Shown: positions 24,680-38,560 of the stretch, piece after piece
How the letters are laid out: each line of letters begins with the position of its first letter
Position numbering within the stretch: the stretch's first letter is position 1
From: Chrysomallon squamiferum
Lineage: Eukaryota; Mollusca; Gastropoda; Neomphalida; Peltospiridae
Length of the DNA stretch: 64,000 nt
NCBI GenBank assembly: GCA_012295275.1
Contig: CM022675.1
Coordinates: forward strand, 6,325,832-6,389,831
Direction of reading: 5' to 3'
The notes under the pieces: model-generated
What the model was told of the DNA's origin: nothing
Database searches by the model: none
What the model saw: only the letters and a program-made list of their open reading frames with translations
Made by a program: the position numbers and the translations under genes

Positions 24680-27268
24680 GTTGCCCACGTGTCATTTGTA
24701 TTCTCAAGATTCACTTTCAACATCCACCAGAGATCAGCATCGCTGACAACTACATCAACACTACGACAGTATAATCACTGCGACAGATCAACTCTAAAAT
24801 CACATTCACCAATATTATAAGTACACTTAAGAAAACGAAAATGAGTAAGTGAAAACTAAAGAATGGACTTTAATGAAGCACCGTTAATTGATAAAATATT
24901 TATGTTCTTAATATGTTGATGTTCATACCAAGCATCTGATTAATAAACTTTATCAATACATTGAAGAAATCGAAAATAAGTAAAAAAAAGTACTTAATAA
25001 AGTTTTAATTGTGTTAATATTATAATTGACACTAAAGGGTTTATTTTTTAAACTTTGAATTAGTTTTTCATAAAAACTGTTACAAACATCACTCTTATTT
25101 TCAATAAACCTTTTTGTTATTGTTTATACATTTGTATTATTAAATTGTATAATAAATTATTGTTCACATTGTTAATTTTACTATTGATAGTAATAACAAT
25201 TTAATGTAAATATTTATATTTCTAGTTGATGACGTTCATCATCAAACGAAACCGCTATCAGTCTGTAATTATCCGAAGTCTTTCAAACATATTTTATATT
25301 CACAAAATATGGACCCTGAAGCAGAAAGAATGAAGAAAAATGTAAACATCATTCCAATCACGTCAGACCAGAATATAGACAGAAAGATAGAGGAGTTAAA
25401 ACAATCAGTCCATGCAAAAGGTACACAATTAAAAGCACAACCTTTAAAAGAAAATATTGAAAAAAAAATCGAGACTATTTACAAAATAATAGAAAACTGA
25501 CCCATCCAGGTAAATACATGTTAAATAATCCTTCATCTGGTAACAATCAGAAAAACGTTGAATGTTTTCTTGAACAACAACAAAAAATATCAGATTTCAT
25601 ACGAAGAGACATAGAAGATTAAATTCAGGTTGTTGAAATTCAGAAACTAAATATTAAATTTGTACTAGAAACTCAAAGCGTACAGCTGAACTTAATACTC
25701 ACACACGTAGACAGAGAGTCAGACAGATTGAACCTAACAAAAACAATTTACACACAACTACTTTATCCCTCTTGACACTAAAATGTTTAATAGTTAAAAC
25801 TTTGAATTTGTTTTTGATAAAAAGTATTACAAATATCACTTTTGTTTTCAATAAACATTTTTGTTATTGTTTATACATTTGTATTATTAAACTGTAAACA
25901 TAGAAATTATTGTTCACAATGTTAATTTTATTAATAAGAAATTAATGTAACTATATTACATTTCTAGAGGTCTCGGATTGTCTTCAAACCATACAATCAA
26001 TCTGTCACTATCTGACGTCTAGCAAACAAATTTTAATACAGAAGAAGGAATCTGAAGAGGAAAGAGTTCGCAGAGATTTAAACTTACTTGGAGAGAATGC
26101 AGTCTGTGAGATAGACAGACAGGTGAAGCAGTTAACACGATCAATTCAAGTAGAAGGGGAAAAATTAAAAGAAAAAATTGAAAAGTCAAAAGCAAATATT
26201 GAACAAGAAAGCCGAGATTGTTTTAAAAAATATACAGAACAGATTGTTGCATGTGACGAAATGATCCATTTAGGGAAAAAACTTTCAGATAATCCTGTAT
26301 CAGTTGTCATTAAGACACACATTCATAGTTTTATTAAACAAGAACAAAAAACATCAGATTTTCTGTCAAAAGACATAGAAGGTGGAATTCAGGTTGTTGA
26401 AATTCAGAAACCAAACATTAAATTTGTACCAGAAACTGAAAGCGTACAGCTGAACTTAATACTCACACACGTAGACAGAGAGTCAGACAGATTGAACCTA
26501 ACAAAAACAATTGACACACAACTACTTTATCCGTCTTCCATCCTGGTCTTAGGAAAAGGAACACAAACTATAATTATTTTAACTGATAACAAACAAAACA
26601 GTGTAAAATGTTTCGCTCTTGAAGATTCTAAATGTCTTAGTGAATTCAAACTTGAAAGTGAACCATTTGGTCTTTGTGAATCACATGACGGTCACCTTGT
26701 TGTCACTTTGCCAAATAGCTATAAAATTTTATATTTATATGACGAAGGTGAAAGTTTACAAGTGAGTAAAACACTGAACACAAAAAAAAAATACCGCTGT
26801 ATTTCAATGTTACAAGAGAACCGTCTGGCGGTCAGCTATACGTGGTGGATGATGTCTGATTATGTGGACATATTGGACGAGGACTGTCACGTTGTTCGTT
26901 CATTGTCAGTAGCGTTTCCAAATATCAAGGCTCTAACAGTGAAAGATAAGTCTCTGCTTGTTGTATCTGTGAGTACTGTAACATGTATGACGTCATGTGG
27001 TGACGTCACATGGCGGTCAAATCCTGAAAATACGTTGTTTAATCGTCGTCTGTTTGGTGTTACATGTGACACAGACGGGTTTGTTTATGTCTGTAATGTT
27101 GCTAGAAATTGTATTGTCCAGTTATCACCTAGTGGACAAATTCTCCGTGACATTGTCACTGACCAGGATGGACTGTCCAGACCACTACGTCTCCATTTTC
27201 ATAAAAATGTACTTTACGTAGCACAGGAGGATGGTCAAGTCAAAATATTTACTTGGAAGAAAGGTTAA
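24680..27268 (+). CDS. RING-less TRIM-like coiled-coil/beta-propeller protein, copy B
   Basis: Proposed model: a 5' exon (acceptor TTTTCAG before 24680) ends ATGA at 24841-24844, with donor GTAAGT. The terminal exon 25968-27268 follows acceptor TTTCTAG and starts with two bases that complete the second codon. Total 1305 nt, 434 residues, open throughout. Residues ~20-140 are a charged coiled coil (EGEKLKEKIEKSKANIE). Residues ~180-434 are NHL/TRIM-type propeller blades (e.g. SEPFGLCESHDGHLVV, GVTCDTDGFVYVCNVARN, DGLSRPLRLHFHKNVLYVAQ). This is the C-terminal half of invertebrate TRIM2/3/45/56-like proteins, without RING or B-box. No ligase activity is expected; a ligand-sensing or adaptor role is inference. 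A decayed alternative exon lies at 25226-25500. Confidence 0.75.
25226..25774 (+). pseudogene. duplicated partial exon of TRIM-like gene (unit B)
   Basis: Equivalent of 13557-14100. Splicing from ATG-A into this exon would give about 92 residues starting M-I-D-D-V-H-H-Q, with a stop at 25500, versus 434 residues if skipped. It differs from copy A by a 3-nt AAA insertion in the E-K-K-I stretch. The remainder resembles the propeller linker but carries stops. Confidence 0.68.
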
Positions 27269-27299
27269 CACATTATCCAAAACCTGAATTTGATTTTGT

Positions 27300-28042
27300 G
27301 AAATGACAGATTGAAAACAAATAGAAAAAACTCAATACAAATTATTAAGATGTTTTTCTCTCGTTTTACCTTCGTTTCTTTCTGTCTTAACAGTTTCCAT
27401 TGTTAGAAAATTTCACAATTTATTGATTTATTCTGAGCAGTTTATACATAGAATTAATTTCTATTATTTTGAATTGTCAAACTTTTGAAACGATTCAATG
27501 CAATGACTCAGTGTTTTAATATTTATTTTAAATACTTTTTTAGTTATATTATTTTAAATGTTTCTTTTATGTATTATTAATGTTGGTATTAGTATTACTA
27601 GTAGTATTATCATCATCATCATTCTGAATTGTCAACTTTAGTAACTGTTCAATGTAATGTCATATTTTCTAATATTTATTTTATATTATTTACTTAGTTA
27701 TATCATTTTAGATGTTTCTTTTTCATATTATTACTTATATTTTTTACAATTATTTATTTATTTATTTATTTGTTCATTATTATTATTATTATTATTTATT
27801 ATTATTATTTATTTATTTATTTATTTGTTCATTATTATTATTATTTTTATTATAACTTATTTTTTCAAAATTATATATTTAGTTATTTATTTATTTATTT
27901 ATTTATTTATTATTATTATTATTTATTTTTTTTTACTTTTCATTCTATATTAATCTTTTTTTTTTTCATTCTGATTGATTTTGTTTGGTGTCGCTTAATG
28001 TATTAGATAAATTAAATCTTTCTAATTTATTTATTTATTTAT

Positions 28043-28101
<59 letters not shown>

Positions 28102-28161
28102 TATTTTTCATATTATTTCTTATTTTTTCACAATTATATATTATTTATTTATTATTATTAT

Positions 28162-28205
<44 letters not shown>

Positions 28206-29900
28206 TTTTCATTCTATATTAATCTTTTTTTTTCTCTTTTTTTTCATTCTGATTGATTGTGTTTGGTGTCGCTTAGTGTATTAGATAAATTAGATCTTTT
28301 TAATTTTTTTCTACTAAAATAATAGTCTGCTTACAGCATTTGATATGATCATCTACTTTTTTATTTCAAATTTAAAAGGGTAAATGAAGGAAAAAAAGTT
28401 AACTTTTACCAAATTTTATTGTTTTATAATCTGTGTTTCACAGAGACATAATTATTAATTATTCTTGCAATCATAAAATTTAAATTTTATCCAGGTTCTA
28501 ATTTCTTTTAATTTTAATTTAAACTGGTCTGAATGCAGAGGAAAAGCCCCCACAACAACAAACAAATTTAGTACCTAAGTTTTCTGCTTGTTTTATCATA
28601 ATAAATAACTGTTTTCCTCAGACAAAGTGTAAACAAATATTAAATATGATTTTATTTACTGGATCATGCTAAATTTAAAAGCAAATGAAGAAAAAAAGTG
28701 AATTACAATCTTGACTGTTTAATATTTATAACTAATTTTATATAAATAAGATCACTGATTTATTTGTCAGTAACCAACATTTATAACCAATGATTAGTAT
28801 TTAAGTTGTCAAAAACTAATATTTATACCAATGATCACTATTTTACTTCTCTTTAGATAATATTTATATTAGTGATCACTATTTTATTTGTCACTAATAT
28901 TTATATCACTCTAATTAATATTTTACTTCTTTTATTATCATCAACATTTCGCTGAGTCAAAACCTATTATTTATGTAGACCGATCACTTTTTATCGTTTT
29001 ACAAAATATTTACAATTACATCACATCTAATTTGGAGAGAAACATTTTTGTAACAGTACCCACAGTATAGTTTTTACTTATGTCGTTAAGACAAGATATT
29101 ATTTCCTCTCGTATGTTTTGCAATAATGATCTTATGTTGACTTGTAACTTACATAAATTTAGTGTGTTGATCACTCTTTCTTATCTCAGTAATATAACTG
29201 TCCATACCTTAATTATCATTATTTTTGTTAATATTTGTATATTGCTTTTACTGTTTTTAAGTTCTTACTAACAAACATCTATAACAAGCTAATCACTCTT
29301 TTTACTACATACATATCTTTTTATTTTTGTGATGCTTCTATAATTAGTAATTAGTAGCATCATGCAATAACAATTTTAATCGTTCGTAACATATTCTTAT
29401 ACAGTCTGATCACTAATTCACTTATTACTAACAGAAATATTTATAAGCGACTATTTATTTTTTTCTTAGCTAATGAAGCAACTAAAAAGAGGTCATTTGT
29501 TTATTAATAATATGTGTGTGTGCATAGATAGATAGATAGAGATACAGACAGATAGACAGATAGATAGATAGATAGATAGATAGATACATAGATAGATAGA
29601 TAGATAGATAGATAGATCTGTTATTAAGTAAAATAAAAATAAAGAAAACCATAATTATCATCATAATCGTCGTGGTCTAAAAATAATAATTATTATTATT
29701 GTTGTTGTTGTTAATCTTATTATTTTGTTGTTGAAGTAATAACAATGGTTGCATATTGTTGAACATTTTATTAAGAACTGTGTGTCTGATTAATTTTATA
29801 TTTATTTATTTAATTAATTACTTATTTATTTATTTATCTTTTTTGTGTACAACTGTTAGTTACAGATATGCGTAGAAGTATTTATATTTAGTTTGACTGA
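27300..29900. other. AT-rich 3' region of unit B, no gene seen
   Basis: This matches 15.64-18.05 kb, with longer ATT/TTTA/poly-T tracts at 27765-28200 and a GATA tract at 29525-29620 that differs in length from A. It includes the same four loose TGATCACT motif units (about 28740-28930). Confidence 0.7.
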
Positions 29901-29979
29901 TCATTGTGTTATTTACTTTTCTCTTCCTCTGGCCATTCTCTCTGTACTGTTATTTACTTTTGTCTGTATGTCTCTGTGC

Positions 29980-30539
29980 ACTGTACTGTGTTATTAAAAA
30001 AAAACACAAAGAAATGTGACGTCACTGTCATAATATGCTCCACATCTGATGTTTTCGATTTTAGCCTGATAAAATCAAGTTTTCCTTCTTTCTCTCTTTT
30101 TTCCTTCTTTTTTCTTCTTTATTTATTTATTTATATATTCATTTATTTTTTCATTCATTCATTCATTTAAATTTGATTGCTAATGTCTAGCTTGACATCA
30201 ATTACACCAGTGTATGCCTTTATTCTTCTTTTTCTTCTTCTCCTTCTTCTTCTTGTTCTTCTTTTACTTATTAATAATAGTAGTAGTAGTAGTAGTAGCA
30301 GTAGTAGCAGTAGTAGTACAATGATTATAATTATTATTTTTATGTTACTATAATTTTCTTTTTCAAAACGGAAACAGTTTAAATCAAAGACAATTCCCAT
30401 TTCAGTGTATTCAATACACTGCGCAATAGATAAATACATAAATAACCATATAGATATGATATAAATATCGCGAAGTGATATAACAAAACAACTGAATTGT
30501 TTCTATAACCTCAACAACAACAACAATAATAATAACAAA

Positions 30540-30573
<34 letters not shown>

Positions 30574-31430
30574 TCAATAATAATAAGTAAAATAATAACA
30601 ACAACACCAACAATAATAATAATAATAATAACAATAATAATTCAATCCTAAAACCGCTTGATCACCTCGTTATCGAAATATTGAACCTACACTGATCTAC
30701 ATAGTTTCGTCTTACAAATTATTTCCCGGTGTTTCTAAAAGGATCATTTACAGAGCGAGCGGACGGCGTAGAAACTGTTTGAATTTGTTAATTCACAATT
30801 TCGAATCTAATTCCATTTACACCACAGGTAAGGCACATTTATACAATACTGTTTTCCTCTCTTTAGCTTGTAATGATAAAACTTGAATTGTCGTTGGGTT
30901 TATCCGAGACTTCGCTTTCCATAATGTTTTGATTTGAAAGCAATACACCCTTTCTGTGAGAAACAAGAACAACAACAACAAGAAAAAAGAAAAAATGAAC
31001 GCATTAAGATTTACCAATGAATAGGAAACGAGGATATAAATTTAAGTTAATTAAAGGAACATTTAATTAAACTTTGCCTTGTAATTGTTACTGCGTGCAT
31101 TCTTATTAATGAAATATCCATTCTGAAGGAAGGCGAATTTCCGTCACATAGATCCGGTATCCATTTCTTTATTTTATTATATTTTCAGTCCATAATGATG
31201 TTGATGATAATAACAATAATTATGATTTCCTTTAGTTTTCACTTAGTTAATAAACCTTTTAGTAAAAAGAAAATAAAAAAATTAGTGTATATCCATATCT
31301 AGGTAGATAGCTAGATAGAGAGATAGAGAGAGAGAGAGAAGGGGGAGAGAGACAGAAAGATAGATAGATTGATAGATAGATAGATAGATAGATTCTTAGA
31401 TAGATATTGACATTAATATATATTTTACTG
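29980..31430. repeat. module D, copy 3
   Basis: Same core as copies 1 and 2 (TTAGCCTGATAAAATCAAG ... ACACCACAGGTAAGGCACA) with minor differences, e.g. a deletion of the ACCGATAACACAG segment near 30900. It ends in a short GATA tract directly before the large 43-bp satellite. Confidence 0.88.
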
Positions 31431-31439
31431 TTAATCACT

Positions 31440-34435
31440 AGTGCTAATAGTTCACTACGTACAGTGTTATTTACTTCTGTCTTCTTCTCTGTGTTCACTA
31501 CGTAAAGTGTTATTTACTTTTGTCTTTATCTCTCTCTTTACTATGTACATTGTTATTTACTTTTGTCTTCTTCTCTCTGTTCACTACGTATAGTGTTATT
31601 TACTTTTGTCTTTATCTCTCTCTTTACTATGTTATTTACTTTTGTCTTCTTCTCTGTGTTCACTACGTAAAGTGTTATTTACTTTTGTCTTTATCTCTCT
31701 CTTTACTATGTACATTGTTATTTACTTTTCTCTTCTTCTCTCTGTTCACTACGTATAGTGTTATTTACTTTTGTCTTTATCTCTCTCTTTACTATGTACA
31801 TTGTTATTTACTTTTGTCTTCTCTCTGTTCACTACGTACAGTGTTATTTACTTTTGTCTTTATCTCTCTCTTTACTATGTACATTGTTATTTACTTTTCT
31901 CTTCTTCTCTCTGTTCAGTACGTAAAGTGTTACTTACTTTTGTCTTCATCTCTCTGTTCAGTACGTACTATGTTATTTACTTTTGTCTTCATCTCTGTGT
32001 TCAGTACGTACTGTGTTATTTACTTTTGTCTTCATCTCTCTGTTCACTACGTACAGTCTTATTTACTTTTGTCTTCTTCTCTCTGTCCACTACGTACAGT
32101 CTTATTTACTTTTGTCTTCTTCTCTGTGTTCACTACGTATAGTGTTATTTACTTTTGTCTTCTTCTCTCTGTCCACTACGTAAAGTGTTATTTACTTTTC
32201 TCTTTATCTCTCTCTTTACTATGTATAGTGTTATTTACTTTTGTCTTCTTCTCTCTGTCCACTATGTACAGTGTTATTTACTTCTGTCTTTATCTCTGTG
32301 TTCACTACATACTGTGTTATTTACTTTTGTCTTTATCTCTGTGTTCAGTACGTATAGTGTTATTTACTTTTGTCTACATCTCTCTGTTCACTACGTAAAG
32401 TGTTATTTACTTTTGTCTTCTTCTCTGTGTTCACTACGTACAGTGTTATTTACTTTTGTCTTCTTGTCTGTGTTCAGTACGTACAGTGTTATTTACTTTT
32501 GTCTTCTTCTCTGTGTTCACTACGTACAGTCTTATTTACTTTTGTCTTCATTTCTGTGTTCACTACGTACATTGTTATTTACTTTTGTCTTCTTCTCTGT
32601 GTTCACTACGTACAGTGTTATTTACTTTTGTCTTCATCTCTCTGTTCACTACGTACATTGTTATTTACTTTTGTCTTCTTCTCTGTGTTCACTACGTACA
32701 GTGTTATTTACTTTTGTCTTCATTTCTGTGTTCACTACGTACATTCTTATTTACTTTTGTCTACATCTCTCTGTTCACTACGTATAGTGTTATTTACTTT
32801 TGTCTTCTTCTCTGTGTTCACTACGTACAGTCTTATTTACTTCTGTCTTTATCTCTGTGTTCACTACGTACTGTGTTATTTACTTTTGTCTTCATCTCTC
32901 TGTTCATTACGTAGAGTGTTATTTACTTTTGTCTACATCTCTCTGTTCACTACGTAGAGTGTTATTTACTTTTGTCTTCTTCTCTCTGTTCAGTACGTAC
33001 AGTGTTATTTACTTTTGTCTACATCTCTCTGTTCACTACGTAGAGTGTTATTTACTTTTGTCTTCATCTCTCTGTTCAGTACGTACTATGTTATTTACTT
33101 TTGTCTTCATCTCTGTGTTCACTACGTATAGTGTTATTTACTTTTGTCTTCTTCTCTCTGTTCACTACGTAAAGTGTTATTTACTTTTGTCTTCTTCTCT
33201 CTGTTCACTAAGTATAGTGTTATTTACTTCTGTCTTCTTCTCTCTGTTCACTACGTAGAGTGTTATTTACTTTTGTCTTCTTCTCTCTGTCCACTACGTA
33301 AAGTGTTATTTACTTTTCTCTTTATCTCTCTCTTTACTATGTATAGTGTTATTTACTTTTGTCTTCTTCTCTCTGTCCACTATGTACAGTGTTATTTACT
33401 TCTGTCTTTATCTCTGTGTTCACTACATACTGTGTTATTTACTTTTGTCTTTATCTCTGTGTTCAGTACGTATAGTGTTATTTACTTTTGTCTACATATC
33501 TCTGTTCACTACGTAAAGTGTTATTTACTTTTGTCTGCTTCTCTGTGTTCACTACGTATAGTGTTATTTACTTTTCTCTTCTTCTCTGTGTTCACTACGT
33601 ACAGTGTTATTTACTTTTGTCTTCTTGTCTGTGTTCAGTACGTACAGTGTTATTTACTTTTGTCTTCTTCTCTGTGTTCACTACGTACAGTCTTATTTAC
33701 TTTTGTCTTCATTTCTGTGTTCACTACGTACATTGTTATTTACTTTTGTCTTCTTCTCTGTGTTCACTACGTACAGTGTTATTTACTTTTGTCTTCATTT
33801 CTCTGTTCACTACGTACATTGTTATTTACTTTTGTCTTCTTCTCTGTGTTCACTACGTACAGTGTTATTTACTTCTGTCTTTATCTCTGTGTTCACTACG
33901 TACTGTGTTATTTACTTTTGTCTTCATCTCTCTGTTCACTACGTAGAGTGTTATTTACTTTTGTCTACATCTCTCTGTTCACTACGTAGAGTGTTATTTA
34001 CTTTTGTCTTCTTCTCTCTGTTCAGTACGTACAGTGTTATTTACTTTTGTCTACATCTCTCTGTTCACTACGTAGAGTGTTATTTACTTTTGTCTTCATC
34101 TCTCTGTTCAGTACGTACTATGTTATTTACTTTTGTCTTCATCTCTGTGTTCACTACGTATAGTGTTATTTACTTCTGTCTTCTTCTCTCTGTTCACTAC
34201 GTAAAGTGTTATTTACTTTTGTCTTCTTCTCTCTGTTCACTAAGTATAGTGTTATTTACTTCTGTCTTCTTCTCTCTGTTCACTACGTAGAGTGTTATTT
34301 ACTTTTGTCTTCTTCTCTCTGTTCACTACGTACTGTGTTATTTACTTCTGTCTTTATCTCTGTGTTCACTACGTACAGTCTTATTTACTTTTGTCTTCAT
34401 CTCTCTGTTCACTACTTAGTGTGTTATGTTTTCTA
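31440..34435 (+). repeat. 43-bp satellite array (~69 units) with higher-order structure
   Basis: The consensus unit is GTTCACTACGTACAGTG + TTATTTACTTTTGTC + TTCATCTCTCT (43 bp; GTACGTACT starts at 31961 and 32004). Variants alternate CTTC/TTTA/TACATC and CTCTG/GTGTT. The block from 32173 recurs from 33291, an offset of exactly 1118 bp = 26 units. Further along the offset is 1032 bp = 24 units (32881 versus 33913), so two units were lost. All plus frames are open for up to ~290 codons with a hydrophobic period of 43 residues (VIYFCLLLSVHYVQ); these are repeat artefacts. Confidence 0.95.
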
Positions 34436-34439
34436 TTTG

Positions 34440-34655
<216 letters not shown>

Positions 34656-35261
34656 TATAAAAGGATAAATAAATAAAGGTTAAAAGGTTAAAAATAAGAG
34701 CATTTAAATTTTTTTTTTTATAAATGCAGCTATAAAGGCGTATACTAGATATCATTTTGTGGTCTGACGTGAAACAGATTTATATATCGTGCTAAATCAT
34801 TCGGCTTCACGATTACCCCGTATTGCTGCATTTTCCCGCACAAATGGGTTCTTTTATCGTCTGCTTAATAAACAATGCCGTCGTGGTAGTTGTTCTGCAG
34901 AGCGTTACAATTTGCGTCTTTTTTAGCAGCACTTTATCTCTCATATCAAGATCTTATTTCTTCTGTTTTTCCTTCGAGGAGACGTATAAAGTGTACGATG
35001 TCGTAGCTGGGGTGGGAAAGGTCAGCGTCGTATTTGTAACCTATACCTCATGCAAGGAGATATATTACCTCTTGTTTGTTTCAATAACAAGTGTGCAGGT
35101 GGACTGCACCCAATGAAACAGTCTATTCACGAAGGACTTTATAAAGAACATTTATCAGATTTTATCTATAAGGAATGTTAATATGTGGTGACTGAATGTC
35201 CAGATTCAAAAGTACATGTAAAATAATTGTTTTCTAAATATAACATGAATACAAATAAAAC

Positions 35262-35489
35262 TAAAATTATGGGTTGGTAATTCACCTGTTTATTCTGCAC
35301 ATACTGTATTGTTTTGATTTTCTTTCTGATTATACCATCTACGGATATAGATTAGTATTAATAAAAATAATAACAGCAACAGCTACAACTATAACAGCAA
35401 CAATAATAATAATTGTTATTATAATAATAAAAATAACAATAATAATAATAATAATAACAATAATTATAATGAAAGCAATAATAATAATA

Positions 35490-35546
<57 letters not shown>

Positions 35547-35850
35547 GTTATTGTTATTATTATTATTATTATAAGAACAACAACAAGCCCTGACGTAGCG
35601 TACTAAATGTAAAATGGTTAACTTGCAGTTTCTGTCATAGATAATAATAATGTTATCCCTGATATAGCGTAGTAAATGTAAAATAGGTGACTTTCTGTTC
35701 CTGTTACAAATAATGGTTTATTTATTGTTAAAAATGATACGTTCATCTCCGCTATGGACGTCAATTCTTTCCATTTTTCGTGTTTTTGTACGCAGACTAG
35801 TTTTAAAAAGCATGTTATTAATGTTAGTTATCTTTGTAATATACATAGGA
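35262..35850 (+). repeat. dispersed repeat R1, copy in unit C
   Basis: Left part ATTATGGGTTGGTAATTCACC, then a large AAT/ATT core (35360-35570), then two right-end starts in succession: CCCTGACGTAGCGTACTAAA at 35588 and CCCTGATATAGCGTAGTAAA at 35657. The second is followed by the conserved GATACGTTCA...ACTAGTTTT tail. Confidence 0.6.
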
Positions 35851-36119
35851 GCATCTATGAATATTGCATGTATCTTAATAATAATAAGGAATAAATAAAT
35901 AAATGAAAAAATTAAAAAATAAATAAGTAAACAAACAAAAGAACAAGAAAATAAACAATATATTTGTAAATATTTGAGGATGAAATAATAATTTTAAACT
36001 CGATGTGTTCAGTGTTGTTACAATATATTCGGACAAGGGAGGAGGACAAATCTTACCAAGCAAAAACACTATTGAGCAAATGTTTGTAAAAAAAAAAAAA
36101 AAAAAGTCAGGAAGAAATA

Positions 36120-38560
36120 AGTCGTGTATGTACCCCATGAGAAAATTCATACTATTCATCATCTGATGCTTTTGACCAGCTTGAAAATGAATATCTGTAA
36201 TTTGATAATATGTATAACACGATGTATCTTACTGGTTACTTCACTAGTAAAACAGCTGACACTAATGATTCTATTGTTACTGAGCAAAGACAAAGTATAT
36301 ATTGATGTTACATATATTAATATATCGAGTATCAAAGCATAAAAAGAAAATTAGCTATGGTCGTATTCTCCTTTACTTCTGTAGATATAGTAACATGTTT
36401 GTTATCAATGGTAGAGTAGGTGAAGATAAATATGTAGGGGAATATATTTGCAAAGATGCTAGTGGCGTTGATTACTCCATTCCAAATGTTAAATGTGTGT
36501 CCCAATAAAAAGCGTTTCTATTCTGCCATTTTCTTCTTCTTTATCTTCTTCTACTTCTGTGTATCAAACTACGTAGACAAATAAATCCTGAGAATACTGT
36601 AGTTTTTACTTCATCAAGGAAGTCCCAAAGAAATGGTATAATAATAAATAAACACGAATTCTGCCATAACTTTAAAAAGCAGAAGCATTCGTGAACGGAA
36701 ATATCCCAAAAATTATAAAAGTGAAAATCAGCGGATGTTCATTCTGAATTTTTATATAATATAGTCTGATATAAATGGTCTCTGATATATATATATATAT
36801 ATATAACAGCAACTAAAGATATATTTGGGAAGAAACCCACCTGAAATACATAAAAATCATTATAATAAGGCCTGGTTTATCGGAGCTTGAAAACTGCAAG
36901 AAAGGAATTTATTAAATACGATGTTAATGTACTATTTATTGTTCAATACTATATATTTGACAGAGCAATTACACCATCCGGTTGGACTCATTAAGGCAAT
37001 ATATAAAAATAAAGGTACTCGAAATGATCCTGAAAGTAACATTATTAAGCTGTTTAGATGAATTATTTACATCTGTACTTAATTCTCGACTAAATAAGTA
37101 TGCACTTGAAAGCAACCTGATTTTAGAAAATCAAGTTAGGTTTCGTAAAAATTATTCAACGACAGATTATGTATTTCCTTCACACTCGCTAATTATTTTA
37201 ATGAACAAATGTGAAAAGAAACTGTGTTGTACTTTTATAGATTTTGAGAAAGCTTTCGATATAGTCTGGAGACTGGATTATGGAATAAGTGAGTAGGTTT
37301 CTTATAACACAAAAATCAGTTAAGCAACAAAGTGGGCGTAAACATGTTTGACTGTATTTCAGTTACACGTCTAAAGTTTTTTAAATGTTTTGCATTGTAT
37401 GGAAACAACTGCGTTATACTCCAAATAATATTGTTTTACAATATGAACAAATATTTAATGAAATAACACAGTGCACTTTTAAGATCAAAATGGAAAATGT
37501 TTTATTGTCTTAGTAAATATGTATAAAGACACTAAGGCTAGAATTACAGCGAACGGTTTTGTTACCTGATAGTCTTAACTGTGAAATGGCTGTCAGTCAA
37601 GAAGAAAATATCTCGCCATTTTCCTTCATTTATTTTTCTTAGAGAAATTTCTTACAGGTAATAAAGGAAATGACTAGAATCAATCACAGCAATGTTTGAT
37701 GAAGAATTTATTGTTCGTTTCAAGCTTTTTATTCTACTATCTGCTAACGATTTTATACCGGATGCTCTAAAACATAATCTTAACATTTTTGCTAATTATT
37801 GCCGACTATGGAGATTTAAAGTTAATATAAATAGAACTAAAATAATGATTTTCAGTAAAGGGAGGAAATTTCGTGATTATATATTTAAATTCGATGGAGT
37901 GATTATTGATATAGTAGATAACTATAAATATTTGGACATACACTTTACATGAAACACTTTGTTCAATTTCAACGTAAAACAACTATATAACAAAGCAATG
38001 AAAACTATGCATAGCCTAATAGCTAAAATTATCAGAATAATCTCTCCGTAATATTTGTCAAATTAATACAACCAAATTGTATTGTATGGTTGTGAAATAC
38101 GGGGTTTTACAAATGTACAAGTAGTAGAAAGACTCCATATGAAATTCTGTAAGTATTTACTAAGTGTTAATAAATGTTCCCCTGGTTTAATGATCTATGG
38201 TGAACTAGGATGGTATCCTCTTTGTATTTCTATAAAAGTAAGAATAATAATCGTTTGGGGAACCTAATATGCAAAAGTCAAAACAAGATTTCCTCACAGC
38301 TATATTATTTAATGCATGTTATCGATTCTCCTTGGAACAATTTGTAATACATATCTTAGATGTTTCTGGTTTAAAATATAATGTTAAATAGTTATGTGAA
38401 ACGGTATACAAAATATTACATGATCAGTATGTACAAATATGGAAGAATGGAACAGAAAATCTCCAAAGGGTATGACAGAGAAATACGAGAGACATCCAGA
38501 TATAATTTCATATAATAATTTAACAGTGAAAAAAAATATATATATATATATGTAATACAT
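36120..38560 (+). mobile_element. LINE with endonuclease and RT remnants, copy C
   Basis: EEP endonuclease pieces (SYGRILLYFCRYSNMF, then GRVGEDKYVGEYICKDAS) are followed by reverse-transcriptase blocks. At 36982-37296: LLSCLDELFTSVLNSRLNKY, NQVRFRKNYSTTDYVF, CTFIDFEKAFDIVW. Near 37570: SQEENISPFSFI, the SP-x-L-F-region. At 37692-37952: FKLFILLSANDF in place of the catalytic Y/F-A-D-D, then VNINRTKIMIFSKGRKF. At 38082: MYGCEIRGFTNVQVVERLHM. This is a jockey-like mollusc-type LINE by pattern. Lost catalytic residues and frame breaks mean it is dead. The stretch 37300-37385 is foreign to the LINE: it copies the 5' region of the TRIM-like gene. Confidence 0.85.

Larger units (their letters stand above)
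21556..31440 (+). repeat. segmental duplication unit B
   Basis: Left-truncated copy of unit A: it begins at GATGTCGTAGCTGG, which corresponds to about 9469 in A. Order: LINE (22.07-23.53 kb), microsatellites, TRIM-like gene (24.68-27.27 kb), AT-rich 3' region, then D copy 3 (29.98-31.43 kb). The very high identity to A, including intergenic sequence, points to a recent duplication or a gene-conversion/assembly relationship. Confidence 0.92.

Noticed and set aside
31520-34290. Very long plus-strand open frames (up to ~290 codons) in the 43-bp array
   Set aside because: All three frames are open because of the T-rich repeat unit; translation is a period-43 repeat with no domain, so these are satellite artefacts.
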